12,317 nucleotides of DNA from positions 1 to 12,317 of the forward strand of contig DAOVRZ010000135.1 of the NCBI GenBank assembly GCA_030627905.1. Direction: 5' to 3'. Within the stretch, counting starts at the first letter, position 1. Every line of letters begins with the position of its first letter. The notes under the pieces were generated by a model. The model saw only the letters and a list, made by a program, of their open reading frames with translations. It was not told the DNA's origin and ran no database searches. The translations under genes and the position numbers were made by a program. This stretch comes from JAGMES01 sp023128035. Its GTDB lineage: Bacteria; Bacillota; Halanaerobiia; DY22613. Positions 1 to 10,100 of the stretch are shown here, piece by piece.

Positions 1-132
1 AATATTCTCGCATTACTAAAGCAGTTGCAAAAAGAGGAAAAAACTACTTTTATAATCGCTACTCATGATCCAGAAATTATGCAACAAGCGGATAGACTGA
101 TTAAGGTACGTGATGGGAAAATAGTTTCATAG
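1..132 (+). CDS. ABC transporter ATP-binding protein, C-terminal fragment (LolD/MacB-like)
   Basis: This is the last 43 codons of a gene whose start lies before the window; it ends in TAG at 130-132. The peptide contains FIIATHD, the H-loop (switch) of an ABC ATPase, where the histidine contacts the ATP gamma-phosphate. The following PEIMQQADRLIKVRDGKIVS is the usual C-terminal beta-hairpin ending of short ABC subunits. The pattern 'THDPEIM..ADR.I..RDGKI' is typical of the LolD/MacB/FtsE-type group, which powers lipoprotein release, MacB-type export or related permeases. The substrate cannot be told from this fragment because the Walker A, signature and Walker B motifs lie outside. A strong terminator directly follows, so this gene is probably the last of its own operon and is not co-transcribed with the genes downstream. 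Confidence 0.9.
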   Translation, partial: NILALLKQLQKEEKTTFIIATHDPEIMQQADRLIKVRDGKIVS

Positions 133-145
133 TTATATTTACATT

Positions 146-185
146 GCAAGATAACACTGCTAAGAGTAGTGTTATCTTGCTTTTT
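146..185 (+). terminator. Intrinsic (rho-independent) terminator after the ABC ATPase gene
   Basis: The arm GCAAGATAACACTGC (146-160) pairs with 166-180 to give a 15-bp stem with one G-T wobble and a 5-nt loop (161-165). Five T residues (181-185) follow at once. It starts 13 bases after the TAG stop at 130-132. This is a strong boundary between the ABC gene and the surface-protein operon. Confidence 0.93.
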
Positions 186-384
186 AATAATAAATAGAAA
201 AAAGTTTAGAATGTTACAAGTAATCTAAAGGGGAATTATGTTATTGCTGTAATATATTAGTAGCATAAAGTAGTAAATTTATATAAAAAAGCAGGAAAAA
301 CTCGTAAAATGTCGAATTAAATAGTATATATTACCTAGTTCCACAACTTTTTTAGGTACTTATTACTATGAGGAGGATTTGGGT

Positions 385-417
385 CTTAATAGAATCCACA
401 TGTTTGGATTCATTAAG
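385..417 (+). promoter_or_regulatory. Stem-loop in the leader of the barrel gene, function unknown
   Basis: CTTAAT (385-390) pairs with ATTAAG (412-417), and GAATCCA (392-398) pairs with TGGATTC (405-411). That makes 13 base pairs with a single bulged A (391) and a 6-nt loop. No T-run follows directly, so it does not look like a terminator. It may be an RNA structure in a long 5' leader, or an operator-like inverted repeat bound as DNA. The structure is seen directly; any regulatory role is inference. Confidence 0.45.
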
Positions 418-520
418 AATTTGCGGATGTATTTTTAAAAAGGGTGGTGATTTCTTACTTTACATATATGAAAAAATAATGAGGACTTATTGCACAATAT
501 TAGTGATTTTGTACAAAAAT

Positions 521-530
521 GAGGGGGGGA
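521..530 (+). promoter_or_regulatory. Ribosome binding site of the barrel gene
   Basis: GAGGGGGGGA lies five bases before the ATG at 535. It fixes that start even though the resulting signal peptide has an unusually long polar N-region of about 18 residues before the hydrophobic core. Confidence 0.8.
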
Positions 531-534
531 TTTT

Positions 535-3500
535 ATGAGATTTGTAAATAAAGTTAATGGAAGTGATTCTAACTGGGCTTTTAAATTTAAGGCTTGTTTT
601 TTGTGTTTTATTTTTTGTTTGAGTATCTTTGTAACGATGCCAGCCTATAGTGCGGAAAATGATGTAAATAATTCTACTCAAAACGATCCATCAAAGTTTG
701 ATTCAAGTGTATGGTTGCTGACAGATATTCATAGTGAAGATGTAAATTTCTATATTCTAGAAGAACCAGTTGTTATAGATAGACATGAGTTGAAGAGCAA
801 ACTGAAATTTTTTATTGAAAGTGATAGTATCAAAGAATGGAAACTTAGGATTTATGATCCAGAAACTTTAGAGTCACTTTTAACGATTAAGGGTACTGCT
901 GAAGATTTAGGAAAACCTATTGAATGGGATATGAATGGCGAATCAGCAGATGCATATTATTGTATGTTATCTATCTTTTTCAAAAATGAGAATCCTAAAG
1001 AATCAAAACCACTAATATTTTACATTAACCGAAAAGAAGAAGTAAAAGAAACTGCGAGTAATATAGTTGATCAACCTGAATTAAATACATGGTTAATAAA
1101 TGATATACCTAATGAAGAGTTACACATATATGTTGAACAAGATTCGGGTGTTATAGATAGACATAATTTACAGAATAGATTAAAGCTATTTATCTCTAGT
1201 AATAATCAGGAAACTATCAAAGAATGGAGAATGAAAATTTATGATCCTAAAACTTTAGACACAGTAGGTACTTTTAAAGGTACAGCTGAAGATTTAGGAA
1301 AACCTATTGACTGGAATTTAAATAGAGAGCTAGTAGATGAATATTTTTGTATGTTAACTGTTTGGTACTCCTATAAAAATATTGAAGAATCTAAACCATT
1401 TATATTTTACATAGAACGCCAGGAAATTAAAGATTTGAGTAGCTCCGCAGATAGTGCTGATAACACTGAAAGTGATGAAATTGTACCAGAGGAACCTACT
1501 GAAGGCTCAAAATATGTTGTTTCTACTGATAAAAAAGACTATGGTTTCACAATGGAACAATACTTTGTTGTTGGTTTTGCAGATCTTACTGTTGGAAAAA
1601 CATATTTCCAGGGCAATATTGAACCTGTCTCAGAGTTTGACGAATTTAGTGAAGGAATTTATGTAGATGGCCGTTTTGCATTATATCTTAAAGGAAAGAT
1701 TAATGGAAAATACCTTTTGGCGGCACAAATAGATACTACTGAAAAACCAGTTACTACATTATTAGAAAATTTAAATAGAAAAGAAAGTTCGTTTATCTTA
1801 GACAACATCGATCCAGATAAATATTATCCTGTGTACGGAGATGATTCTGTAAGTATAAGTGAGGTAGATACTGAGGGAAAACTTTATCTGAAATTGGAAT
1901 GGGATAATTCAGAGATCTTATGGGGTAATTATCGAATTAGCTTAAATGATACGAAAGTCACCAACTTTAACAGAACTCTTTATGGAGCTAGAGTTCATCT
2001 GGAAAATCCAGTGGATACAAACGCTAATCCTTCAAGTGCAGATTTATTCTGGGCAGAGGCTCTTAATCTTCATTCAAAAGATGAGATTAAATCGACTGGA
2101 GGATCACTCTATTATCTTAAAAATTCAGACATTCTTACGGGATCTGAAAAACTGAGCATGGAGATAAAAGATTCTAAAACAGGTCAGGTAGTGAAATCAT
2201 TCCCTCTAGAATCTGGAAGTGATTATAAGATAGATTGTTATAATGGAAGAATTATTTTAAGCAAGAATCTTATACTAGCGCATGAATTGGAGGAGCTTAT
2301 TTCAAAAGGTGAAAGTTATCTTATTGCAGAGTATGATTTTAATCCTGAAAGCAATGTAAGCAATTCTACATACGGATTTAGTGGAACCCAGTATCTAGCA
2401 GATGATCTAAGATTGAATGGTAGATATTTAAAAGAAAGAATGCCAGATGGAAAGAGTTATCAGCTTTATGGAATTGATGGTATTTATAATTTTAACGAAA
2501 ATTCATATTTGACTATTGAATGGGCCAACTCTGGTAGAGCACTTTCAGGTAGATTCTACTCTGAAGATGGAGGACTTACATATGTTGAAATACCTGAACT
2601 AGCGGATCAAAGTAACAGTAATGTTGCGGTATTGAGTTTAAATGTAGAATTGCCTACTCAGATTGATTGGTTAACAGACTTTAATCTTGGTTTTAATTAT
2701 AACTTTTATGAGAAGGGATTCTCTACTTCGAAATACCAAGCATTGAATGATATAAATCAATTTGATATTGAACTACAATCAAAGATTTTAGATGATTACT
2801 CTGTTATCGCAAAATATCTATATAAGGATGAAAAGGGCTTTAGTAAGACTTCAACAGCAAGTGTACAAGTAGCAGGTAATTATAATGATAACTTGAATGT
2901 TGCTGGTGAATTAAAATATCAGAATATATCTGAAGAAGAACAAGAGAAGGAAGAAATTTTGGGAGCAATGCGTTTGGATTATCAGGTAAATGATAATACT
3001 ACAATCTATACTAATCCACGGTTAACACTAATGAGTAATGATGATTCTAAAAATAATGAAATTATCGTTGGAACAGATATGGATTTAAATGATAATATGC
3101 ATGTAAATTTGGAAGGCTCCACTGGAACTTTGGGTAATAATGTTAAATTTAGTGGCGATTATGATCTTACAGCAAACAATAATATTTACGGAAATGTTCA
3201 ATATGAGGTAAACAATCAGAAAGAAAATAAAACAACATTGCTTCTAGGCCATAAGGGTAATTTAACAGATACATTAAATATGTACACTGAATATCAGATG
3301 GCTAATGGTACTTTGGAAAATAGCAGATCAGGACTTATTGGTTTGGAGTATGACCCTACGGAAAATTGGTCATTTTTCCTCGACTATACCAAGAGAAGTA
3401 TCGAGAACCTAATTGAAAGAGGTATAATATCCCGTGAATTTTTAAGTGGAGGAGTTGTATATTATTCAGATGAACTAGAATATAATACAAAACTTCAGTT

Positions 3501-4113
3501 GAAAAATGAAGAAGGAGTAGAATCCTTAAGCGAACTTCTTTTAACAAATTCAGCAAAATGGGATGCTAGTGATGAAATTTCTCTTATTTGCAATCTCGAT
3601 TATTCTAGAGATACAGCAAAATCTATCAATGGAGATTTTGGTATTGCCTATCGTCCAGTTGAAAAAGATCGTTTTAACCTGTTAGGAAAATATGTTTTCG
3701 CTGCCAACACATCGCCTGAAGACATGTCTACATGGAATGAAAGGTATCATATCTTTTCAGCGGAAGGGATTTATGATATTACGGACAAATGGCAGATTGG
3801 TGAGAAAGTGGCATATAAATATATGAAATCACTTATTTCTGAGAATACATGGGCTCAAAGTAAAACATATCTTTGGGTTAATAGATTAAATTATCATATT
3901 GCAAACAAATGGGATTTAAGTGGCGAATATAGAATACTGCATAATTCACTTGCAAAAGACACAAAGAGTGGAGTTCTTTTAGCGGTTTACCGTTATCTCA
4001 ATCAAAACAGTAAATTTGGTATCGGATATAACTTTACAGATTTTAGTGATGATCTAACAGATCTTAGTTATCAAGCAAGAGGACCATTTATTAATTTAAT
4101 AATTTTATGGTAG
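535..4113 (+). CDS. Outer-membrane beta-barrel protein with two N-terminal Ig-like domains (DUF11-associated surface anchor)
   Basis: Complete, 1192 residues. Residues 1-40 form a Sec signal peptide: polar start, hydrophobic core at about 20-35, cleavage near PAYSA-EN. Residues 60-166 and 186-295 are a tandem pair of beta-sandwich domains resembling FlgD-type Ig folds (IKEW..KIYDP.TL, then KP(I)..W, then Y.CML). An acidic low-complexity linker follows (296-325). Residues 326-605 carry a module I recognise from large DUF11-linked outer-membrane proteins of Proteobacteria: LAAQIDTTEKP, YYPVYGDDS at 430-438, LWGNYR, LYGARVH, TGGSLYYL with the nearby 'GSEKL'. This recognition is from memory. From about 610 to the end, amphipathic strands with aromatic residues alternate with polar Asp/Asn/Lys-rich turns. 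The chain ends in FINLIILW, with the terminal aromatic and alternating hydrophobics of an outer-membrane insertion signal. The giant repeat gene starts 40 bp downstream with no terminator between, implying an operon. The likely role is to anchor or export that protein; function is inferred. An adhesin or porin-like role is possible. Confidence 0.85.
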   Translation: MRFVNKVNGSDSNWAFKFKACFLCFIFCLSIFVTMPAYSAENDVNNSTQNDPSKFDSSVWLLTDIHSEDVNFYILEEPVVIDRHELKSKLKFFIESDSIKEWKLRIYDPETLESLLTIKGTAEDLGKPIEWDMNGESADAYYCMLSIFFKNENPKESKPLIFYINRKEEVKETASNIVDQPELNTWLINDIPNEELHIYVEQDSGVIDRHNLQNRLKLFISSNNQETIKEWRMKIYDPKTLDTVGTFKGTAEDLGKPIDWNLNRELVDEYFCMLTVWYSYKNIEESKPFIFYIERQEIKDLSSSADSADNTESDEIVPEEPTEGSKYVVSTDKKDYGFTMEQYFVVGFADLTVGKTYFQGNIEPVSEFDEFSEGIYVDGRFALYLKGKINGKYLLAAQIDTTEKPVTTLLENLNRKESSFILDNIDPDKYYPVYGDDSVSISEVDTEGKLYLKLEWDNSEILWGNYRISLNDTKVTNFNRTLYGARVHLENPVDTNANPSSADLFWAEALNLHSKDEIKSTGGSLYYLKNSDILTGSEKLSMEIKDSKTGQVVKSFPLESGSDYKIDCYNGRIILSKNLILAHELEELISKGESYLIAEYDFNPESNVSNSTYGFSGTQYLADDLRLNGRYLKERMPDGKSYQLYGIDGIYNFNENSYLTIEWANSGRALSGRFYSEDGGLTYVEIPELADQSNSNVAVLSLNVELPTQIDWLTDFNLGFNYNFYEKGFSTSKYQALNDINQFDIELQSKILDDYSVIAKYLYKDEKGFSKTSTASVQVAGNYNDNLNVAGELKYQNISEEEQEKEEILGAMRLDYQVNDNTTIYTNPRLTLMSNDDSKNNEIIVGTDMDLNDNMHVNLEGSTGTLGNNVKFSGDYDLTANNNIYGNVQYEVNNQKENKTTLLLGHKGNLTDTLNMYTEYQMANGTLENSRSGLIGLEYDPTENWSFFLDYTKRSIENLIERGIISREFLSGGVVYYSDELEYNTKLQLKNEEGVESLSELLLTNSAKWDASDEISLICNLDYSRDTAKSINGDFGIAYRPVEKDRFNLLGKYVFAANTSPEDMSTWNERYHIFSAEGIYDITDKWQIGEKVAYKYMKSLISENTWAQSKTYLWVNRLNYHIANKWDLSGEYRILHNSLAKDTKSGVLLAVYRYLNQNSKFGIGYNFTDFSDDLTDLSYQARGPFINLIILW
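712..1032 (+). repeat. Ig-like domain repeat, copy 1 (barrel protein residues 60-166)
   Basis: This is the first of two tandem in-frame copies. Shared landmarks are WL..DI, VIDRH.L...LK.FI, IKEW, IYDP.TL, GTAEDLGKPI.W, Y.CML and ESKP.IFYI. The core at 892-927 matches copy 2 (1279-1314) at 34 of 36 bases by my count. The layout resembles FlgD-type Ig domains, where 'W.L.IYD' and 'I.WD' strands are typical. Confidence 0.85.
1090..1419 (+). repeat. Ig-like domain repeat, copy 2 (barrel protein residues 186-295)
   Basis: This is the second tandem copy, offset by 129 residues in the conserved core and separated from copy 1 by a linker of about 19 residues. It is slightly longer (a two- to three-residue insertion before IKEW). 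Each copy has one cysteine at the equivalent place (C143 and C272), in Y(Y/F)CML. Confidence 0.85.
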
Positions 4114-4140
4114 AAGATTTTGTTTGAATTAAAAAATCGT

Positions 4141-4148
4141 GAGGAGGG
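4141..4148 (+). promoter_or_regulatory. Ribosome binding site of the giant repeat gene
   Basis: GAGGAGGG lies five bases before the ATG at 4154, a near-ideal spacing. It fixes the start just ahead of a clean signal peptide. The 40-bp gap from the upstream stop contains no hairpin, supporting co-transcription. Confidence 0.88.
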
Positions 4149-4153
4149 AAATT

Positions 4154-7100
4154 ATGGAGGGCAAAACAGGACGTTTTTTATTAATGCTTTTGCTGATATT
4201 AATAAGCTTTTCAGTATCTGTGGATGCTATTGGGCCATATCTTGAAATAACTCAAACTGTTCCTACAGCATATATTAATGATACTGGAGGCCAAGACGTA
4301 AAGGCAACATTTAAAAATACAGGGACAGAAATTGCAGAAAATGTTACCGTAGATATTGATTTACCAAATGGAGGATTTAGTTATAAAATTGGTTCTTTGA
4401 CTGCAAAATTTAAAAATGATGTGGGTGATCCAGGTACAGTTTTAACTGCTAATGTTGTAGATGGAGATCCATTCCAGATTACTTTTGATCCACAACTTGA
4501 TATGGCAATTGGCCAGATTCTGGAGTTGACTTATAAAATTGCCACAGATGCAACAGTTACAGTTGGCACACATTATGTTTTATCTGTGACTGGAAATTAT
4601 GTAGGCAGTAATGACATTGACGAAGAATTACTTGAAGTTATTACGGGTGCAATTAGTTGTAGTTTTACACCAATTTCTCCATTGCCATTTGAGGCTGAAC
4701 GAGGAGAGCAGATAACTTTAGAGGCAAAAGTTGAAAATACTGGTGTAGGAAATCTTTATGGGGTATTGTTAGAAACTAACTGGGACATTGGTTTTGATTC
4801 TGCTGAAATTGTTGCTTTAGATAGCAATATTACTCCTTCGTTAGTTGGTAGTAGTTATCAGATAACTCTGGGTGAAATTCTTAGTGGTGAAAGTAAATAT
4901 TTTAGATTTAATCTTATGGTCGCCGATTATGAGAGTTTTGCTTTAAACATGCAGCTTACTAATCCAGGAGGCGATAACTTTTCTGATAGTATCATATTTA
5001 ACCTACTTGTTGAGCAACCAAATATTGCTATAAATCCATCTAATGTCACTATTGATTATGGTACTCCAGGTAAGATGAATATTCAGATAACAAATGAAAA
5101 TGTATCTGCTTATACTGGATCAGCTCGTGAATTTAAATTAAATACAAATATTGATTCAACTTTCAATGTAACTAACCTTACCATAGGTTGGAACTACAGT
5201 AATGGTGTATTTACTTACACTGCTAATGGTGGTGTAATTGGTGTTGATGAAACTGTTAATTTGAGTTTTGATCTTGATCCAAAAAATCGCTATATTACGA
5301 ATAGTGGAACCATTTCAATCTATTCAGATTATAAAAACGATATAGAACAATCTTTTGCATATCCTTTAGCCTTTGCAACATACTCTTTTATAAATGTTCC
5401 GACAATTAATTTGACTCAGACTATAAATTCTGAAGCAACTGATGGTGATGATCTGCGTGTTTTCTTAGCTGAACAAGTTGAGTTCCAATTTAAACCGACG
5501 CTAACTCATGTTGATAAATGGAAAGAAGGTCAAGATATTGTCTTTACAGAAACCTTCGCTGTCGATTTTGATGTCAATAATGTTATAGTTACTCACGGTA
5601 ATTTAAATTGGGTAGGTAATGCAATTACCTGGACGCTTACACGTGATCAAGTAGCTTTAAATCCTGTTATGACCGTAGATACCCAATTTACATCTGATGC
5701 TGATAGATCAGGTCGTTTTATCGGCAATACTGCAAGAGTTGATGGCACAACGGTTTGGGATTGTAATCTTGCTGATTGGGTCACCACTAATTTTTATTTA
5801 CAAAGTAGAAACGAAGAAGCAGCCTTCCTTATAGAGAGTAAATATATCGATAATTTACCTACTGAAGGATATTATGATGTATGCGGTAAGGATGACAAAG
5901 ACGTTATTCAATATCGTCTAGAATATAATTTTGATCCAATTTCTGGTGGTACCTGGACAGGTTCTACACTCACTGATGAGTTGGATCAGAGCCAAGAATT
6001 TGTTCCAGGGAGCGCTCAATATAGAATAGATTCAGGATCATGGAAAGATGTTCCAGCGATAAATATCATTTCAACCACTCCTTTAACAATTGATCTTGGA
6101 TTCTTAAAGGATGCCGAATTTGGTGGTATTGATTTTGTTGATGGTGCTAACGTATCTTTTAGATATCAACTTAGTCTTACAAATGCAAGCTTGGCTTTAG
6201 GTTCAAATAATGTTAGATTTATCTCTAGAACAGATTTGAGAATTGCTAACGCAATAGGTGGAGCAGGGGTTAATGAAGATCATTTCTACCAAGCAGTTTT
6301 TGTACCAATTTCTAGAGCTTTAATGAATATTGGTATTTATCTCAATACTGAGCAAGTATCAATAGGTCAACGATTGAGGGCGACTGTTGATGTAGCTAAG
6401 TTAACACCATGGGATAATAATAATTTAGTTGTTACAGTTTCGACAAATGGAAGTTATGAATATGTTGGTAATCCTACATATACTGGCTTTGGTGGTCAAA
6501 TTCCAAATGTAGTGCTCACTGCGGCTAATCCAGATGAAATTACTTTTACTTTCACTAATCCATTGGAAGTAAATCAAGGAGGAACTATTTCCTTTGATTT
6601 GGATAAAACTGTTGATAATAATCACCGAATAGATGCACAATTAGATTTTGACGATGATCTTGGTGAGCATTTTACAGATACTGCTTATGATATACCAGCT
6701 TATCAACTAAAAGGTGTTCTATCAATCATTGTAAATCCTGATCCAATTAAAATTACTCAAGATAGTATGTCATGGGATATTAATGTTAGTAATATTGGTG
6801 GTGGAGTTGCATTCAATGTTGAGTTACATGATTTCTTGAAAAATGTTATGGTTTTTGATAGTTCTACAGTTGATAGTGCTCCAGTTGTACCAAATATCGC
6901 AGATGATGGTGATTTTAAAGATATTAGTTGGGATCTTGGAGATATCCCGGTTGGCGGGAGCAAAATCATCAATATGGTAGTACACACCAGTGGAATTTCG
7001 ACTGATTTTAATGGTGCTAATAATCTTTCAGCAACCACAGCATGGGTAGATCGAGATGGTACTTTTCATGCATATGATACAGCAACGCTTAACAATGCAC

Positions 7101-10100
7101 CTAAATTTATAACTATGAATTCTTATACATTCTTGAAGAACTCAGCAGATAGTGCGATTACTCTCTGTGATAGTGGAATTGTTAAGTTACTGGTTAAAAA
7201 TAGTGGTTACACTAATAACTATAATCTTATATTGACTCAGAGTTTAGGACAAACAGGTTTTCAGTATATACCTGGAACAGCAAAAATTGTCGGTGGACTT
7301 GATATAAATGACCCTGTTGTATCAGGTACAAACTTAATCTGGACATTTGATATTTCTTCACCAGATTCAAACTATCTAGCAGAGCTAGTAGAGATGGCTC
7401 CTGGTGATGAGTTTGAGATTCAATTTGCAGTTCAGAGTGGTGAAGACTTTAATGCATTCCAGAAGATTCAACCATCGGCTACATGGCAGACTCCAGAAGA
7501 GACTGGTGGCGTTTTAAGAGGTGGTATTTCAACTGGTGCAGAATTTAGAGTTCCGATTAATCAACCAAAAATAACTGTAATTGTTAAAGGTAAAAATATA
7601 ACTCAAGGAGACTCTTCTTATGTTGATAATGTGATTGCATCTTTGAATGACAGAATAGAATGGAAAATTGAAATTACCAACAGTGGCGATGCTACTGCAA
7701 CAAATGTCATTCTCGAAAACACATTACCAACGAATATGTCGTTTGTAAGCGTAACTGGGCCAGGGTTGAATTCAGTAGTCCCTGCCGTTTCATGGAATAT
7801 AGATGATATTCCTATTACTACACATGAATATATTATTGAAGCCGACTTTAGCGGACCATGCGGACCAAATAAACTAAATACAGCCAGTGTACGCTGGGGT
7901 GCGGCAGGGTCTTCATCTTTAACTACACCGATTGATAATGAAGATACTGCAACGTTAATTACAGAACCTGCTTTAAATGTTTTAGCTCAAATGATCCCTG
8001 ATTTTACTACAAAAGATGGTAGAGTAACTATTACTATTATAAACACAGGTGCACCATTATATAATGTAACTTTGACAGATGATATTACTAATCGTTTTGT
8101 AGTTGATAGTGATTCAATTAGTTATTCGGCTGAGTTAGTAGGGCCAACGGTTGAACCTAATAAAGGTGATGTTGGTAATGTCTTGACCTGGCAATGGGCT
8201 GGGCCAATTCCAGCCGGAACCCATACAATCAGTTTTGATATTCGTGATAATAGCGCTACTGATGGAGCAAGTGATGGTAGTATCGTAAATACTAGCCTCA
8301 ATCTTACTTATGAAAACTCTAGTAGTGTTGCTAAGGCACCAGTTAGCAGTACACCATCATTTGATCCTAAGAAAGCAAATCTAATAATAACAAAAAATCC
8401 ATCTGTACAGGTTGCTAATGATGGGGAAGTTGTAACTTGGACAATTAGGGTTACCAATATTGGAGAAACAGATGCTACAAATGTTGAGATTGTAGATATT
8501 CTTGGTGATGGTACTGTAGATAATGGATTTATTTATTATCCAATTGGTACATCCCCTGCTCCAGATACTGCATTAGGCAATACTCTTACCTGGAGTAATT
8601 TAACCATAGGACAATCAGATTTCTACGAAATTACATTGAATGCAATAACAAAGGCAGGAGGTAAACATACTTCAAAAGTTACAGCAACAGAATATAATGT
8701 GGATAAATCTAAGTCTGTTTGTGAAGATACTCGTACAGCAGCAGTGGCAGTCTTCGATTTTGATGTAACCATAGATACTGATACTGGTGATGTAAATGAC
8801 CCAGACGTAGATAGTTTTGGTGAGATTGCACGATTTACAATTACCATGAATTTTGATGGTGATGATACCTATCAAAATATTCAAGTAATAAACACTTTAC
8901 CAGAAGGATTGGAATATTTGGGTAGTTTTGGTGGTATAGAATTATGTGATAGTGTTATTGTTAATGGAAAAACAGCGACCTTTGATTTGCTTGGTTTTAC
9001 AGGCACTAAAACAAAAAATATTATATTCGATGTAAGAATATTAGATGAGGCTGCATTAGGAAGAGGAGATGTATTAACCAATGATGCTAAAATGAGTTTT
9101 GATATTGATTTTGGTGGTGGCTTTACAGCTAGTTTCCCAAATACACTAAGTAATCTTCAAGATCAAAATTCTTTTACATTGAAAGAGCCAGATGTTAGCT
9201 TAAATTCACGTACAACAAACCCAGCAGATGGGAGCAAAGTTAGCGCAGGTCAGGAGATAATTCATACTTTGCGTTTTCAAAATAGTAATTTAGCAAACGT
9301 TTCTCCTGGTCATGGAATTAAGGTTGAAGAAACTATTCCAGTTGGAGAGAGAGACTTTGATCCTTTATCTGAAGGTTTCAGTATTTTAAAGGGTGGTGTT
9401 ACTCCACTTGTAGCTGATATTGATTACGCAGCTACTTATACTTCAGGTACCGGAAAATTAACTATTGTATTCAAAAATACAGCTTTAGGAATTCTTCAGA
9501 AAAATGAATATTTCGATATAGAATACAAAACAAAAGTCGATTCTAGTATTGCTGCTGATGTTACTCTCCAACATAGTGCCCAACTTATTGAGTATTATGG
9601 ACAACCAGTTGGAACTACTGGAGTTAAGACTTATACTGATCCAAATCCTCCAGAAACTGTATCATATAGCACAGTTAAATCTGACTTTGATGTGAATGTA
9701 ACAATTCCTGGAGATAAAAAAGTTGTACCAGGCGATACTGTATCATATGAGATTACCTTAACTGTACCAAAAGGTACTAGCGTATATGATATCAATTTGG
9801 TAAATCAATTACCAGCAGGGATTGAATATGTCAATGGTTCTTCATCGGCTGCTGATATTGGTAATCCAGCACCAACAATTACTGGAAACACAACAACAGG
9901 TCAAATCATAACCTGGTATGCTGAATCTGATAATTATGACATAGCTAATAATACTGGAAGTGATATAACTTATACTATTAACTTTGATGCAGTTGTTTTA
10001 GATGATGTAACGATTAATCGAGGAGATATATTAACAAATCTTTTCCTATATAATTACAACACTATAGATAACAATAGTTTAACCAGAACTAATAATAGTG

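Larger units (their letters stand above)
186..534 (+). other. Gene-poor leader upstream of the barrel gene
   Basis: This AT-rich stretch of about 350 bases holds no well-supported gene. Since a terminator precedes it, the promoter of the 535 gene should lie here, but I find no pair of good -35 and -10 boxes. The best partial matches are TAGAAT at 207-212 and TGTAAT at 248-253, the latter preceded by an extended -10 'TGC'. Neither has a convincing -35. A stem-loop lies at 385-417 and the ribosome binding site at 521-530. A weak open frame (368-538, 56 codons) ends in an ATGA overlap with the start of the next gene but has no ribosome binding site. I recognise no known riboswitch class. Confidence 0.6.

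Noticed and set aside
238..252. Mini-frame ATG-TTA-TTG-CTG-TAA (Met-Leu-Leu-Leu) behind AAAGGGG, suggestive of a leader peptide
   Set aside because: Four codons with no nearby attenuator hairpin; easily chance in AT-rich DNA, and no leucine-related gene follows.
186..534. Cyclic-di-GMP or other known riboswitch in the leader
   Set aside because: None of the conserved cores I know is present; only a simple bulged hairpin is visible.
595..620. Cysteines 21, 24 and 28 in the barrel protein signal peptide as a possible lipobox
   Set aside because: They lie at the edge of or inside the hydrophobic core, not at its end, and no L-(A/S)-(G/A)-C pattern precedes them. AYSA-E is the better cleavage site.
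487..681. 64-codon minus-strand frame across the start of the barrel gene
   Set aside because: It overlaps the ribosome binding site and signal peptide of a well-supported gene, and its composition looks random.
1454..2155. Alternative plus-strand frames of about 70 codons within the barrel gene
   Set aside because: They are out-of-frame shadows. The main frame encodes a conserved module over the same bases.
6757..7038. 93-codon open frame on the minus strand
   Set aside because: It lies wholly inside the giant repeat gene, whose plus-strand frame is intact and domain-rich here. The antisense product has no recognisable features.
8776..8826. Asp-rich DTDTGDVNDPDVDSFGE as an EF-hand
   Set aside because: It has Asp spacing loosely like an EF-hand loop but lacks flanking helices and sits at the start of a beta-sandwich domain; metal binding is possible but not an EF-hand.
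8623..9081. Several antisense open frames of 66-74 codons
   Set aside because: They overlap each other and the giant gene, and the S/T/V-rich peptides are what reverse-reading of Asp/Thr/Val-rich repeats would give.
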